Positions 11,057-21,440 of a DNA stretch of 64,000 nt are shown one piece after another. The stretch spans positions 28,449,984 through 28,513,983 of the forward strand of contig NC_051445.1 of assembly GCF_001649575.2 (NCBI RefSeq), written 5' to 3'. How positions within the stretch are numbered: the first letter of the stretch is position 1; each line of letters starts with the position of its first letter. The notes under the pieces were generated by a model. That model was not told the DNA's origin. It worked only from the letters and a program-made list of their open reading frames with translations, and searched no databases. The DNA is from Kryptolebias marmoratus. Lineage: Eukaryota; Chordata; Actinopteri; Cyprinodontiformes; Rivulidae. The position numbers and the translations under genes were made by a program.

Positions 11057-12580
11057 TGTGGGTTAAAAAAGTTTTTAACTGTTAACAGTCCCGGGTGTGA
11101 CTCTGTTGATCTGCATAGCACTGCCGTGACTCAAACTAGTAAGTATCCATATCCAATCATAGGATGCGTAAATGTCACGTTCAATGTGAGGCTAGCTAGA
11201 GGGCCTTACTGACACAACTCGTGATCTGATTGGCTATCGCAACTGTCTATCAACTGTATTTGCCCGTTCACTTACAGTGCACAGATGCCCGCACTGTTGA
11301 TTCTGAAGGCCCGGGCAGATTTCATACAGCCTGGCAACATAAGATAGCTTAATTCTGATTGGACAAAAACTCTAACCTAAAAACAACAGCACTGGAAGGA
11401 GCATAGTATGACATGAAGAGGATATGAATATTTTTAGATATCTAGGGAAAGTAAATTAAAAATTAACCTTTATCATAATTATGATCGTGATTTCTGGTTA
11501 TGTTAGGCCAGCAGACGGCCCACCACTGTTGGTTAGGTATAATACTAGTGATGGTACATATGATGCCAAGGCTTCGCAGCATGTGTTAAAAAACCCAAGA
11601 TCCTTTATAAAGTGCGTATTGACCTGTGTTTCTTCTCTGACAATTGATGTCACTCATAATGTGTGATGCCTGGTTCAGGAAGTGGTTTTAAGTATTAGCA
11701 TGATTTATAAACATGTAGATATACACAATAGATTCCAGCAGAATTTGTATGTTAGTTTTGGAGGTTCTCCACTCCCAATAAGGTATTACACACACTAGGG
11801 ATATAAATATTTAAATGTTTTACTATTCTACTACCGGTCAATTTATTTATTTATTTATTTTTGTCTGCTTTAAGGGTCGGTTTTGGAGTTATGGCCTCAA
11901 TTATATTATCTGTTATGGTTCTAAGGAAACAAACAGTGGTGTCATTTAGATGCCATGGTCACCAAGTCAGGAACTCCTACTGTCACAAACAGAATCAAAC
12001 AATGGCAGAACAGAGGATCCCGTTTTGTGCTGGAGAGAGACAGAAGTGCAAATATCCAAGCCTATACAAGCTTGGTCCATCTATGTTTTGGTAATTGAAT
12101 TTTTAAATTTGTTTATTTATTATCAGGAACCAGTATTGAAAGAAAAACAAACAAACAAACAAAAAAACAATTGGTCATTTGATTTTCTACTAAAAAACAA
12201 ATAAAATATTTTAGGATATGAGCAGTTTCTTAAAGCCCCAAAATAGGTAAAACAAATTCCTAAAAATGGTTTAATTTTCTTTTTTAAAGTAGAATAATAA
12301 AACATCAGATTACTGGTAAACAGAATCTAATTAATGACCTGTTTTCTTATATTTTGACACCAGAAGTTGTCAGCCAGGCAAGACTGCAATAAAAATTTAA
12401 AATAAAAAAAAACCCAGCCAGTGTTGTAGGGAACTAGGCTTTAAAGGGGAAATTAAATAAATACAAAAATAATGAGTTTTCATGTTTTTTCTTTTAAACT
12501 CTTACATAAAACATTCCAGAGACCCATTTTTTTATTTATTCAAAACATTAATGTTTTTTTTTTAAGTTCTTGTGTCAACA
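11057..12580. other. Intergenic or transposon-derived DNA, unassigned
   Basis: 11060-11420 is GC-richer than its surroundings and may belong to the hAT element. The rest includes a (TTTA)n run at 11840-11862 and an (AAAC)n run near 12152. No supported gene. Confidence 0.4.
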
Positions 12581-12584
12581 TCTC

Positions 12585-12935
12585 CCAAGTGGGGTGATTG
12601 TGGGCAGTTTTATCAGTTTTTGGTTGGCGATATACATGGTGCCATGGACAGCTATGGCAGTCCACTGTAGGACACTGAAGAGGTTGCTGTAGCGTTGTTG
12701 ATCAGTAGTTTGGATAGCGACAGGCAGTGGTTCTTCTATTAAAGATTTGTATTTCAGGAGGTCCTCTTCGAAGCGTTAACTGCACAGTGAGTCACTGGAC
12801 TTTGGATTGTAATTTCCATGCAGGAGATAAACTAACCACATCCATCAAACTTTCTTGTCCTTCAGGAAGCTGAAGGATGAAACACTCGTAAGTTTTGGAT
12901 CGGTTTACGCAAATAGTTGCAGCACACTGAATCAT
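12585..12935 (-). pseudogene. THAP-domain protein relic
   Basis: From an ATG at 12935 (minus) the frame starts 'MIQCAATICVNRSKT', giving a C-x4-C spacing, then 'LQLPEGQESLMD' and a Trp in 'SPAWKLQSK', followed by a stop. One base shifted, the frame continues 'SDSLCS*RFEEDLLKYKS': in an intact THAP zinc finger a C-x2-H stands here. It then stays open for about 45 residues ('LFSVLQWTAIAVHGTMYI'). The order fits a THAP DNA-binding domain plus linker. THAP domains occur in host proteins and in P, Kolobok and some Harbinger transposases; frameshift and stop favour a dead transposon or pseudogene. Confidence 0.45.
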
Positions 12936-12939
12936 TTCA

Positions 12940-13670
12940 CTCCCACACTATACATATTTGCTATTATCTGGATCGGTTCATCGTCTGTCTTGGCGCTTTG
13001 TGGATCTTGTTGAACCCTGTCTATACATATATATGTTTATAAATCCGACTATTTTTAAATATCCACTCATTCTTTGACCAAATATTTAAAAAAGAACTTC
13101 TTTTAAACCAACTAGATGGAAAGCTTTAAGGCTTCGTGAGGCTTCCTCTGGTCGATACTGTTGAATTTTATTACAAATATGGATAATTCATATTTATTTA
13201 TAACAAGCTCACATAAGTGGCTGTTTGTGTACAAGGCTCATAACTAATGGGATTCAGACAAATTTAATACGTATTTCTTCAGATTTCACAATTTTTAGCT
13301 ACAAAATAAAAATATGATCCACCCTCCCTCAACTTTGAGTTGGTTCAGTTATTACGATATAAGACTGAATAACATGTTTGTTGTGTGGTTATAATGTGAT
13401 GTTTGATGTGTGCTTTTGCATCCTCATTTTTTAACAATCAAGCACTCTTGCTAAAGGAACTTGTCCTAATGGTGGGCATAATAGTGCTGTTAGTAAGTGA
13501 CACTGGTAATGTAATTTTAAGGTGTCTACAGAATATAAATAACTGCAACTGGACATAACTCAGAACAAGCAGATTCACTGGAAGTATAAAAGTATTTTTC
13601 CTTTTAGTTTATGTCCACAGGTATTAATGTAAGAGTGAACGATATTACTTGTTCTTGGTTTTCTTTCAGG
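12940..13670. other. Intergenic DNA, nothing recognised
   Basis: AT-rich, no supported frame. Confidence 0.4.
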
Positions 13671-13676
13671 TGCAAG

Positions 13677-14415
13677 TGTAGAGGTTGGTTCCTCTACCTC
13701 TCCCTTCCCTGTTGTTTTGCTCTTCCTAATTACTTTCTCCACAGCTGCTGCCTATTACCGGGACCTTGGGGGGGAGCTATTTAAGGTGGAGCCTCACTCC
13801 AGACCAGCGCCGGAACAAAGAATTACTTAGGTTTGACTTTACCTGGCTCACTGCGACTCTGTGTCATTTATGTATCCAGGTCTCAGTATTCTCTCTTGTG
13901 CTCTCATAGTGTTTATGCTCAAGTGGTCTGGCGGCTGGCAGACTGCAAGCTCCCCATTGGACCCGTCACTGCAGCAGCAGCTGTTCCTGCACTACGTCTC
14001 GCCTCCTGAGCCTCACCTGGTTCCTGGTATTTCTACTCCTGAGCCCTCACCTTCTCCTCCCTCCCTGGGTTCCCTCACCAACGCCTCGATCTTTGGGTTG
14101 CACTGTAAATATACTCACCAGGTCACACTGTGGATTATTGGATCCTGGTCCTGTCTCCTAGCCCTCACACTCCAGGAACGACAACAACAAGTAAGCCAGT
14201 TATTTTTTGATTCAATTCAATTCCGGTCCAGTTCCACTCAAAGACAAAGTGTCATTCACCGCCTGACTCCCCTCTGTCCCCACAGTGGATTCCTCTGGGC
14301 TGGAGTTCTCCAACTTAACTAACCCTAATAAATATATATTGTTCTTTATACCGCAGAGTGTCCTGCCTGTATCTCTAATCCGTTCGCCTTTGACAGACAC
14401 CCACAGACCCTAACA
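13677..14415 (+). mobile_element. Solo LTR with 5-bp TSD (family H)
   Basis: A 739-bp unit starts TGTAGAGGTTGG and ends CCCTAACA. It is flanked by GCAAG at 13672-13676 and again at 14416-14420. It holds a TATA-like 'gctatttaaggtgg' at about 13778 and a polyadenylation-like 'ctaataaatatat' at about 14324, in the right order for U3-R-U5. No coding sequence belongs to it; the 153-residue frame inside is incidental. The exact TSD points to a solo LTR left by recombination between two LTRs. Confidence 0.75.
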
Positions 14416-14420
14416 GCAAG

Positions 14421-15088
14421 GAAGAGGTGAATTCCAGGTGTGGAGGTGGAGATGAAGAGGGAGGTTCAATGGTATTTGTTTCATTTTGTTTTTCTCTTTT
14501 TTTCATTTTTTTATCATTACAAAAACCTATTCATCATATTTTAAAAATATAATCATTGTTAGCACTGTTTGTGTCTCTGTGCACAACTGTACAACTCATT
14601 TATTGGTGAACAATGCTGTGTATGTGAGTGCGTGGGGGTGTGCGTGTGTGTCTGGAGGCCCGTATTGAGCGCCACCGTAGCTCCTCAAAAGACTTAATGA
14701 AATTTAAAGGAGCAATGTTTTTTTCGAATCAGCATGCTGGTAATTGCCAGTGACAGAAATAGATTTTCTGTCATTTCAGGGGTTTATGCAGAGGTCCAGC
14801 GACGTTTTTCTCTCACAAAGTATGTTTTGATTTTTACAAACAAGAAAAATGATAAACTGGCAGACACTCAGATCAGCTGTCAGCTCAGACACCACATGAA
14901 ATAGGATATAGACAGTGAACATGGTCTTTGTTTAGTAAACTCAGCTAATTTTATTCCAGACATAAATCTACAAAAACAAATTCTGCAATAATTCATCCAC
15001 ATAAGGAACCAAAGTGTATAAAATGGCATAATTTAATAAGAGCTCTACTTGGCATAATATTTTGATGAGAAAAACATTTATTGAGACA
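14421..15088. other. Intergenic DNA, nothing recognised
   Basis: AT-rich, with a short GT-rich stretch near 14620-14655. No supported feature. Confidence 0.4.
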
Positions 15089-15415
15089 TACACTCCTGAT
15101 CAAAATCTTAAGACCAGTCAAAAAATTGCAAGAATTTGCATTTTGTACAATTGGATCTTAAGAAGGTTCTAAGAAGAGCTTCACAATGATAAAGGAAAAA
15201 TCAGTGCAAGAGAAAAGAACTTTTGAGCGGGGAATTTTCTGCAAACTGCATTTACACTCAAACATGATTTTTTCAGCTGATCAAAAGTTTAAGACCATAG
15301 TCTTTAAAAGCCAAAAGCTGTGCAAAAATCTGAATTCCATGTCATTTTCTGTCAAGTCTTTACACTGTCAAGACCTCCTGATGGCAAAAAAGCTCACTGA
15401 CTTTGAACGTGGTAG
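15089..15415 (+). mobile_element. Tc1/mariner element, left part
   Basis: After a TA target at 15089-15090 comes the terminal sequence 'cactcctgatcaaaatctta', then 'agaccagtcaaaaaattgc', typical of fish Tc1 elements. A second 'ctgatcaaaagtttaagacc' follows near 15279. At 15379 '[12 protein letters not shown]' is the usual Tc1 transposase start. The transposase stops after about a dozen residues, where a LINE begins at about 15416. The right end is not seen. Confidence 0.7.
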
Positions 15416-15815
15416 GATCAACATCACTCTGCTAAACAACCTGAACAGCTTCTTCGCACGCTTTGAAGCACAGAACAACACAAACCCACATAAGAGCCCT
15501 CCCCCCCCTCATGACCAGACACTGCGCCTCTCAGCCGACATGGTGAAGAGGGCACTTGGCAAAATCAACCCCCGCAAAGCAGCGGGGCCGGACAACATCC
15601 CAGGCCGTGTGCTAAAAGGCTGTGCAGAGGACCTGAAAGATGTCTTCACTGATGTCTTTAACACCTCACTGGAGCAAGCCGTTGTTCCATCACTATTCAA
15701 AACCGCAACCATCATACCGGTGCCAAAGAAACCATCACCATCCTGCTTCAACGACTACCGTCCAGTGGCGCTGACACCCATCATCATGAAGTGCTTTGAA
15801 CGGCTGGTCATGGCT
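15416..15815 (+). pseudogene. Rex1-like LINE reverse transcriptase fragment, running into a gap
   Basis: The frame encodes '[16 protein letters not shown]', '[20 protein letters not shown]' (RT block 1), '[20 protein letters not shown]', '[20 protein letters not shown]' and '[10 protein letters not shown]', all standard upstream RT blocks of this LINE group. It is continuous and stop-free, hence relatively young. It is cut by the 100-N gap at 15816. It sits exactly where the Tc1 transposase breaks off, so it was inserted into, or replaced part of, that transposon. Confidence 0.8.
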
Positions 15816-15915
15816 NNNNNNNNNNNNNNNNNNNNNNNNNNNNNNNNNNNNNNNNNNNNNNNNNNNNNNNNNNNNNNNNNNNNNNNNNNNNNNNNNNNNN
15901 NNNNNNNNNNNNNNN
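15816..15915. other. Assembly gap (100 N)
   Basis: 100 N, unknown true size. It interrupts the LINE and hides the junction to the frame at 15916. Confidence 0.95.
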
Positions 15916-16161
15916 AATTTTAAAAATATCTGCAAGTCATTAATAAGGCATAATCAAATGTATGAATGTTGTCAGAATGTGGGTAGTTTTGAACATCCCA
16001 TTTTTTCAAATGAGTTTACTTTGGGACCAACATCAGAAATAAGCAACATGCCTTACTTAAGAGAAAAAATGAGGGCCTTCCTTGGAAATTATGAAGTTAA
16101 CCATGCAGTATCTGTTAAATGGATAAATCTAAATGGCAATAAATACATGCGGGAGAATTAA
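15916..16161 (+). CDS. C-terminal end of an unassigned transposon-derived protein
   Basis: An 81-residue frame enters from the gap and ends at a stop at 16159-16161. It contains 'NFKNICKSLIRHNQ' and ends 'SVKWINLNGNKYMREN'. The NFKN-x-K-x-L-x-x-x-HQ block followed by a '..VNLNG..Y' ending recalls the C-terminus of a widespread family of fish and cnidarian hypothetical proteins with an upstream 'RFExKHxxFK' motif, probably transposon-derived (recall, class uncertain). The N-terminal part is outside the window or in the gap. The polyadenylation-like AATAAA at about 16177 would suit a real 3' end. Confidence 0.4.
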   Translation, partial: NFKNICKSLIRHNQMYECCQNVGSFEHPIFSNEFTLGPTSEISNMPYLREKMRAFLGNYEVNHAVSVKWINLNGNKYMREN

Positions 16162-16295
16162 AAATATTTCACAATGAATAAACATTTCAGCTTAGTATGA
16201 ATAATTTTATTTTTTTAGTTATGAGACTAAAAACTAAGAGAAAATTAAGGACACTGTAAATTAGATATTCTGGTAAACACTTTATCCAATAATTT

Positions 16296-16845
16296 TGACA
16301 TAAACCAGAGTTTGTTGGAAGAGGGGAACCGAAAGCCAGACACTGAGACAGATTAAAAGGTAAGTGGTTTTATTTACAGGTGCGCACAAAAAACTGAAGG
16401 GGACAACCAGGAGAATCTGAAAAGGCAAGGAGGAGCAAGGTGAGTCTCGGGTACAGGATGTGCTTGAAGAGATTGTAGGATTTTGAGGAATTAACTGTTC
16501 TTTGTCTTACAGTTTCAAGACATGACGAAGCAGAGGTAAACAGAGGCAGTCCAGGTGGAGAGGCGTTCAGAGGTTCAGCAACAGGTAGGTTCACCAGGTA
16601 AGTGCAGCGGATCGGTTCAGGAAGGCAAGCGGTTCCAGAGGCGAGGAAAAGGTACAAAGCAGAAACGTTAACTTAACAGTGAGCTTGGAGTCAGAACCTA
16701 GAGGCTGAGACTCTGACCCATAAAGTGCGATGCTCCAGCGAAGATCTGAAACCAGCCTGAGGCTTAAATGCAGGTGCTGCTCTTCAGGTGAATCAGCTAC
16801 AGCTAGGGAGGAAGAGTTACTGGAACCGTCAGCAGGGCGGATACA
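16296..16845 (-). mobile_element. Gypsy LTR (family G, copy E)
   Basis: On the plus strand it starts TGACATAAACC and ends GGATACA, i.e. TGTATCC...TTTATGTCA on the minus strand. Landmarks shared with the other family G copies are 'tgcatttaagcct' (TATA-like), 'gtacccgagactcaccttgc' and 'aataaaaccacttacct'. It abuts the DIRS left end within 3 bp. No convincing 5-bp duplication flanks it. Confidence 0.75.
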
Positions 16846-16847
16846 AA

Positions 16848-17050
16848 ATGGAAGTTACTCTGTAACTATGGTTCTGTGAATTCCTGGATGACTGCCAGTG
16901 GCAGTAAACAAAGTGGATGTCTCTTCGCGCTCCGCGCAGGTCGAGAATTAATGGAAACAAAGTCACGCACATGACACGTAGCTCACCTGGGCGTGCGTCT
17001 ATAAATAGCACGTGTGAGGCTACGTTCGGCCTCTTCAGATCTTCTCGCGG
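16848..17050. repeat. DIRS left inverted terminal repeat
   Basis: From about 16892 to 17050 it is the reverse complement of 21441-21599, about 160 bp with a handful of mismatches. It carries a TATA-like 'gtctataaatagcac' at about 16998. The outermost 40 bp (16848-16890) are not present at the right end. In DIRS elements one terminal repeat is longer in this way. Confidence 0.8.
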
Positions 17051-17082
17051 GGAAGAAGTTCCGAGTGACCAGTGTGACTGGC

Positions 17083-17178
17083 AGTCTTCCAGGAATTCAC
17101 AGAACCATAGTTACAGAGTAACTTCCATTCTGTTTCATTCCTTCCTGACTGCCAGTGGCAGTAAACAAAGTGGATGAC
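17083..17178. repeat. DIRS internal complementary region
   Basis: 17083-17127 is the reverse complement of the outer left end (16848-16890). 17128-17178 is the reverse complement of the outer right end (21565-21621). The two end-copies are fused head to head, as expected for the template that joins the two termini into a circle. This placement next to the 3' terminal repeat is diagnostic for DIRS elements. Confidence 0.8.
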
Positions 17179-17229
17179 TTATGCCAGTGATGTCACGAGG
17201 AACGCAGTACTCACCCCCCTCTCAGGAGG

Positions 17230-18172
17230 TAGATGAAGCCAGAGGTAGGATTGCCGAAGCCAGCGCAGATTCGTGTGCTACGTTGAGGCGGTAGAATCGT
17301 GCAAACGTCGTCGATGCCATTGTGCTGGCTTATGAATCGGTGGGGGCAGCAGTGAGTACTGCAGCAGCCCCCCCCGATTCATAAGCCAGCACAATGGCAT
17401 CGACGACCCAATGCGACAGCCTGTGCTTCGAAAGGGCCCGCCCCCTGTTCTGTCCCCCATGACAGACAAACAGCTGGTCTGATCGCCGAATAGCACCCGT
17501 AGCGACAATGTACAGCTGCAATGCCCGAACTGGGCACAGCGTGTTTGCCAACCTCTGTTCCTCGGACTGAAACGGGGGAGGGCAGTGAGCCCCCAGTTCG
17601 ATGGCCGTATTCACATAGCCTGGAGGCAGAACCTTAGGGAGAAAGGCGATGTACGGCCACAGTGTCACCCCAGACACATCTGCCTTCCAGCGCAGGCAAG
17701 TAGGGATGATGGCAAGAGTGTGGAGCTCACTGACCCGCTTAGCTGTTGTTATGGCTAACAGAAAGGATGTTTTGAGGGACACTAGTTTTAGTGGAGCCGC
17801 ACACATGGGCTCGAAAGGTGGCCGGCTTAGGGCCTTCAACACCAGTGGGAGGTCCCATGCTGCCGCTGGCCTCCGCAGCGGGGGACGTAGCCTCCTTGCA
17901 CAGCGGAGAAACTGTGCCGCCCAGTAGTGTGCCCCCACTCGCCTGCCATCAGTGCCACTGTGGCTGGCTGAAATGGCTGCTAAGTGCACCTTCAGGGTTG
18001 ATACCTCCCATCCAGCATTGAACAGGATGTCATGTAGGGAACACCAAACTGGGTCAACTCCCTTGAGCCTGCACCACGCCGAGAAACAGCGCCAGCAATG
18101 GGCATAAACCCTCATCCTAGACGGAGCCCTGGCACTGTGCAGGGTTCGCTGAATGGAGGGCTCCAGACCTGT
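17230..18172 (-). pseudogene. DIRS tyrosine recombinase, rearranged catalytic core
   Basis: A frame from 18115 to 17330 encodes most of the protein: an N-terminal SAM-like part ('HCWRCFSAWCRLKGVDP'), the region with the first catalytic Arg ('TTAKRVSELHTL') and 'CPVRALQLYI'. It runs to 'HRLSHWVVDAIVLAYESGG'. Where relatives carry the H-x-x-R catalytic block, this copy has a hairpin insertion with an altered sequence and a stop. The C-terminus 'TFARFYRLNV' with the nucleophilic Tyr resumes at about 17312-17270. In intact elements it integrates the circular cDNA. Loss of H-x-x-R should kill it. Confidence 0.8.
17307..17407. repeat. 34-bp inverted repeat in the recombinase gene
   Basis: 17307-17340 and 17374-17407 are perfect reverse complements of 34 bp, separated by 33 bp. 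The right arm is the genuine coding piece for '..VDAIVLAYES'. The left arm is its inverted copy and stands where the H-x-x-R segment should be. Confidence 0.85.
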
Positions 18173-18173
18173 C

Positions 18174-18671
18174 TGTCAGGACGTGTTGAGAGCGAGGCGA
18201 ACCCAATATGCAGACTCATCTTAAAAATAAAAACTGATTTATTTAAATAACAAAAGTAGAAAACAAAAGGCTGATGAGGCAGCAACACAAACTATAACAG
18301 AAATCCAAAAACGGCAATGTGAAACAAGATGAGGCAAGGCAAGGCGGGATCGTGGACAAAAACGACAACACATGGACATACCTGAGACAATCAACAATGA
18401 ACCGACGGGGAGGTGGAGAAAATGACCAGATTATAAGGCACAGGGAAATCATGGGAAGTGGGCACAGGTGAGTGATTACAATTACAGACAGTTGGAGATG
18501 GGTGTGACAGAAAACCAGAAACTTCTGAGCAGAGGATAGGTGGATAGTGACAAAACAGAACCAAGGTATAAAAAAGACAAAATAATACAAAGACAAGGAC
18601 AATAAAGCCAATACAAGAATCCAACAAGAAAAACCTAAATCATAACAGAACCAAAACCCAGACATATGACA
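18174..18671 (-). mobile_element. Solo LTR inserted in the DIRS element (family T, copy 1)
   Basis: A 498-bp unit with TGTCA...TGACA ends (TGTCAGGACG to ATATGACA on the plus strand) flanked by CTGTC at 18169-18173 and 18672-18676. It matches 28173-28657 and 59945-60395, sharing 'gcagactcat', 'gaagtgggcacaggtgagtg' and 'ggtggagatgggtgtg'-type segments. The reading frames inside are incidental. The exact 5-bp TSD makes it a clean later insertion between RNase H and recombinase. Confidence 0.8.
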
Positions 18672-18676
18672 CTGTC

Positions 18677-19985
18677 AGGGGCTGCCAGCACCCTTCAGTG
18701 GCCACTCTGTGAGATGCAGACGGCCTGGAGATAGGTGCCAAATCCTCCCCTCCATCTGAGACAACAGGTCTGCCCTGACCGGAAGTCGCCACGGCTCCCC
18801 ATCCAGCAGACTGAGGAGAAGTGGAAACCAGACCCTCATGGGCCACTCGGGGGCCACCAAGAGAACCCTCATGGTCCCTGACCTCACTCGGTGGAAGGGG
18901 GCAGAAGCAGTGAAAATGGGGGAAAGGCATACAGCAGACCGGCTGGCCATCCATTCTCGAGGGCATCCATCCCCAGCGGGGCGCTGGTCTCTGCCAGGGA
19001 AAACCACAAGGGGCAATGTGTACTGCTCCTTGAAGCAAAGAGATCGGCCTGGGCCCTGCCGAACCGGCCCCATATCTGCCGAACCCCCTGAGGATGGATG
19101 GAGCCTCCATTCCCCTGGGGGAAGCCTCTGGTGGGACAGGTAGTCGGCCAGAGAGTTCCTCATCCCCGGTAGGTGCATAGCGCTGATGGAAGCGAAGCGA
19201 GGGTATGCCCAGGTCCACAGCCTCCGGGTCTCCCTCAGGCACCGTAACGACCTGGTCCCACCCTGGTGGTTGATGTGGAACACTGCCGAGGTGCTGTCCG
19301 ACCTGATGAGCAAATGCTTCCCCTCGAGAGAGGGCAAGAAGTGCCTGGGCGCCTCATAGGTCGCTCTCAGCTCCAAGACATTGAAGTGGAGGTGCCCCTC
19401 CTGAGGGGTCCACCGCCCCTGGACGGACTTGCACTGCCACTGCCGGGGGTCCATGTGGAGGCTGTTGAGCCATCTCTGCAAGGACCGTAGGTGAAGCAGG
19501 CCCACGGGAGCATCCCCAGCAGTCTCAGCCACAGCTGGAGTGGAGGTGAAAGGACTGGAGTAGGGACTGAATCCTGTCCACCCTCTCCGTAGTCAGACGG
19601 GCCCGCATGGCCACTGAATCCAGGGCCATGCCCAGAAAGACCACCTGCTGAGCTGGGATCAGCGAACTCTTCTGTGGATTCACTGTGATCCCTAGCGCTT
19701 TGACATGGTCCAGGACCTTTGACGTTGCCTGCTCTGCCTCTTGAAAGGAGGGGGCGCAGAGGAGCCAGTCGTCGAGATATGGCAGGATCTTTAACCCCGA
19801 CAGACACAGGGGGCTTAAGACTGCCCTCATGCACCTCGTGAAGATTCGAGGGGCTAAGGAGAGCACGAACGGCAGGACCGCAAACTCGTAGGCCACGCTG
19901 TGAAAGGCAAACCGCAGGTACTTCCTGTGTTCCGGGTGGATTGGAAGGTGGAAGTACGCGTCCTTCAGGTCTATGGATGTAAATC
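18677..19985 (-). pseudogene. DIRS reverse transcriptase and RNase H, frame-shifted
   Basis: From about 19985 (minus) 'DLKDAYFHLPIHP' gives RT motif A with its catalytic Asp, then 'AYEFAVLPFVLSLAPRIFTR' and 'LPYLDDWLLCAPS', motif C with the YLDD core. At about 19525-19535 the frame shifts into the RNase H domain ('FNVLELRATYEAPRHFLP', 'LIRSDSTSAVFHINHQGG', 'MRNSLADYLSHQ'). The fingers region of RT that should come before motif A is absent: gag-like sequence passes almost directly into motif A. No methyltransferase domain, found in some DIRS elements, is visible. Confidence 0.8.
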
Positions 19986-20197
19986 ATTCTCCGGCCGCTG
20001 GGGGGGCGCTGGCCCTTGTCCAGCCCCGCCAGTGTCCCCCAAGGTGCAGCCTGTTCCGCCCTGGGCTGACGCCAAGTTCCTGCCACAGTCCGGCTCTGCT
20101 GCCCAAACTGTGGACGAGTGGCGGCCCGAAATTGACGGCGCGGGTCTCGTACATCCCGTCTCCGTGGTTGTGGAACGGGGGGTCCCATTGGCCCACC

Positions 20198-21163
20198 TCA
20201 ACCACCCCCAGCCCCAGAGGCCTGACTGGACTGCCTACGGCGTTCCAGTGCCCTCTCGGCCTCTGGTCCAAACAGCTGGCCCGGGACTACCGGCAGCCTG
20301 TGCAAGCTCTGCCTACAATGATCTGAGATGGGCGCCTGCGCCAACCAGACCTGACGTCGGGTGACCACTAGGGTGGACAACAGGTGACCCAACTCCCTGG
20401 ACATAAGCCCAAAGAACTGAAGGGCCGCGTCGTTAGTATTCCCCAGTGCTGCTCCCGCCGCGCCCGGCTGCAGCATCTGGGATTGAGCCAGGAGGAGAAT
20501 CGAGAGGGAATTGCCAATACGTGCAATATGGGCCGCAGCGTCGTATGCTCGGCACAAAAGGTCGTCTGTCACCTGACACTGGGCGCTCGGACAGCGGGCC
20601 TTCTCCTTCAGCGCCTCATCTGGGGAAAGGACCAATGACGCGATGCAGTGATCCACGGGGGGCATGCGGCCTAGACCATGATCCCCGGGGTTGCGCATGG
20701 ACGCCAGGGTCCGTGCGTCCCTACCATGGTGGGAAAAGCTCCTAGGATCCCTCCAGCAGCGTTGGAGTTCCTCCCAGAAGGCCGGAGATGGTGAGACCTC
20801 AAACGGAGGGGCCGCCGGAGCCCGGCGAAAAAAGGGGTTTCCCGTGGGACGGGCAGCTGGGGCATCGTCCAGACCGACTCTGGCAAACGCTGCCAAAATG
20901 ATTGCCCGCAGTGGGCCTGGTTCCTCCCCTGGTTCAGAGCTAACTGAACTCCTGCGGGAGTTTCCCGAACCATCATTCACTTCCATACTCGGGGGCCCCA
21001 CCTCTGGAGTCCAGGGCCTCTGCTCCACAAGAGACTGAAACTCAGAATTGGAGGCTCTCACGGAGATTCTGTCATCGTCCAGATCCTCTCCCGACTCCCA
21101 GGCTGCTGCCGGGAAAACCGGCACAGGGTCTGGAGCTTTGAGTATGGCCTTGAGCTGCTCCAC
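20198..21163 (-). pseudogene. DIRS gag-like protein
   Basis: A 321-residue frame on the minus strand. It starts in a Leu-rich heptad segment ('MEQLKAILKA') that continues upstream in the same frame ('VDSLRAEVEQLK'), so the true start may be lost upstream. The middle is Pro/Arg-rich. The C-terminal half has 'MPPVDHCIASLVLSPDEALK' and '..AYDAAAHIARIGNSLSILL', blocks typical of fish DIRS gag. It ends in Gly-rich sequence. The likely role is assembly of the cytoplasmic particle. It is the only long, uninterrupted frame of the element. Confidence 0.65.
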
Positions 21164-21440
21164 CTCGGCCCTTAAAGAGTCAACTTCTTGCCGGGATGGG
21201 CGCGCCAGCCGAGGCCTCTTCCTCTGCGGGCTGCGGTGCTCATCCGTCGACGCATCCCCCTGCCAAACAATTGAGACGCGTCAACCACCGCCTTAGAGGG
21301 CTCCACGAGCATTCCGACCAAGAAGTCACAGGCAGGATGACGCCTTACCATACACAAACGTGTACCTCCTTATCCCTGCAATAAGTACCGGAAAACACGG
21401 ACTTATGGAGCAAATCAACCTGCGAAGCACGCCAGGTAAA

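Noticed and set aside
13861..14322. 153-residue plus frame starting MSFMYPG
   Set aside because: It lies wholly inside a TSD-bounded solo LTR.
18243..18665. 140-residue hydrophobic minus frame that looks membrane-like
   Set aside because: It is inside the solo LTR; the hydrophobicity comes from T-rich LTR sequence. A matching frame occurs in the copy at 59945.
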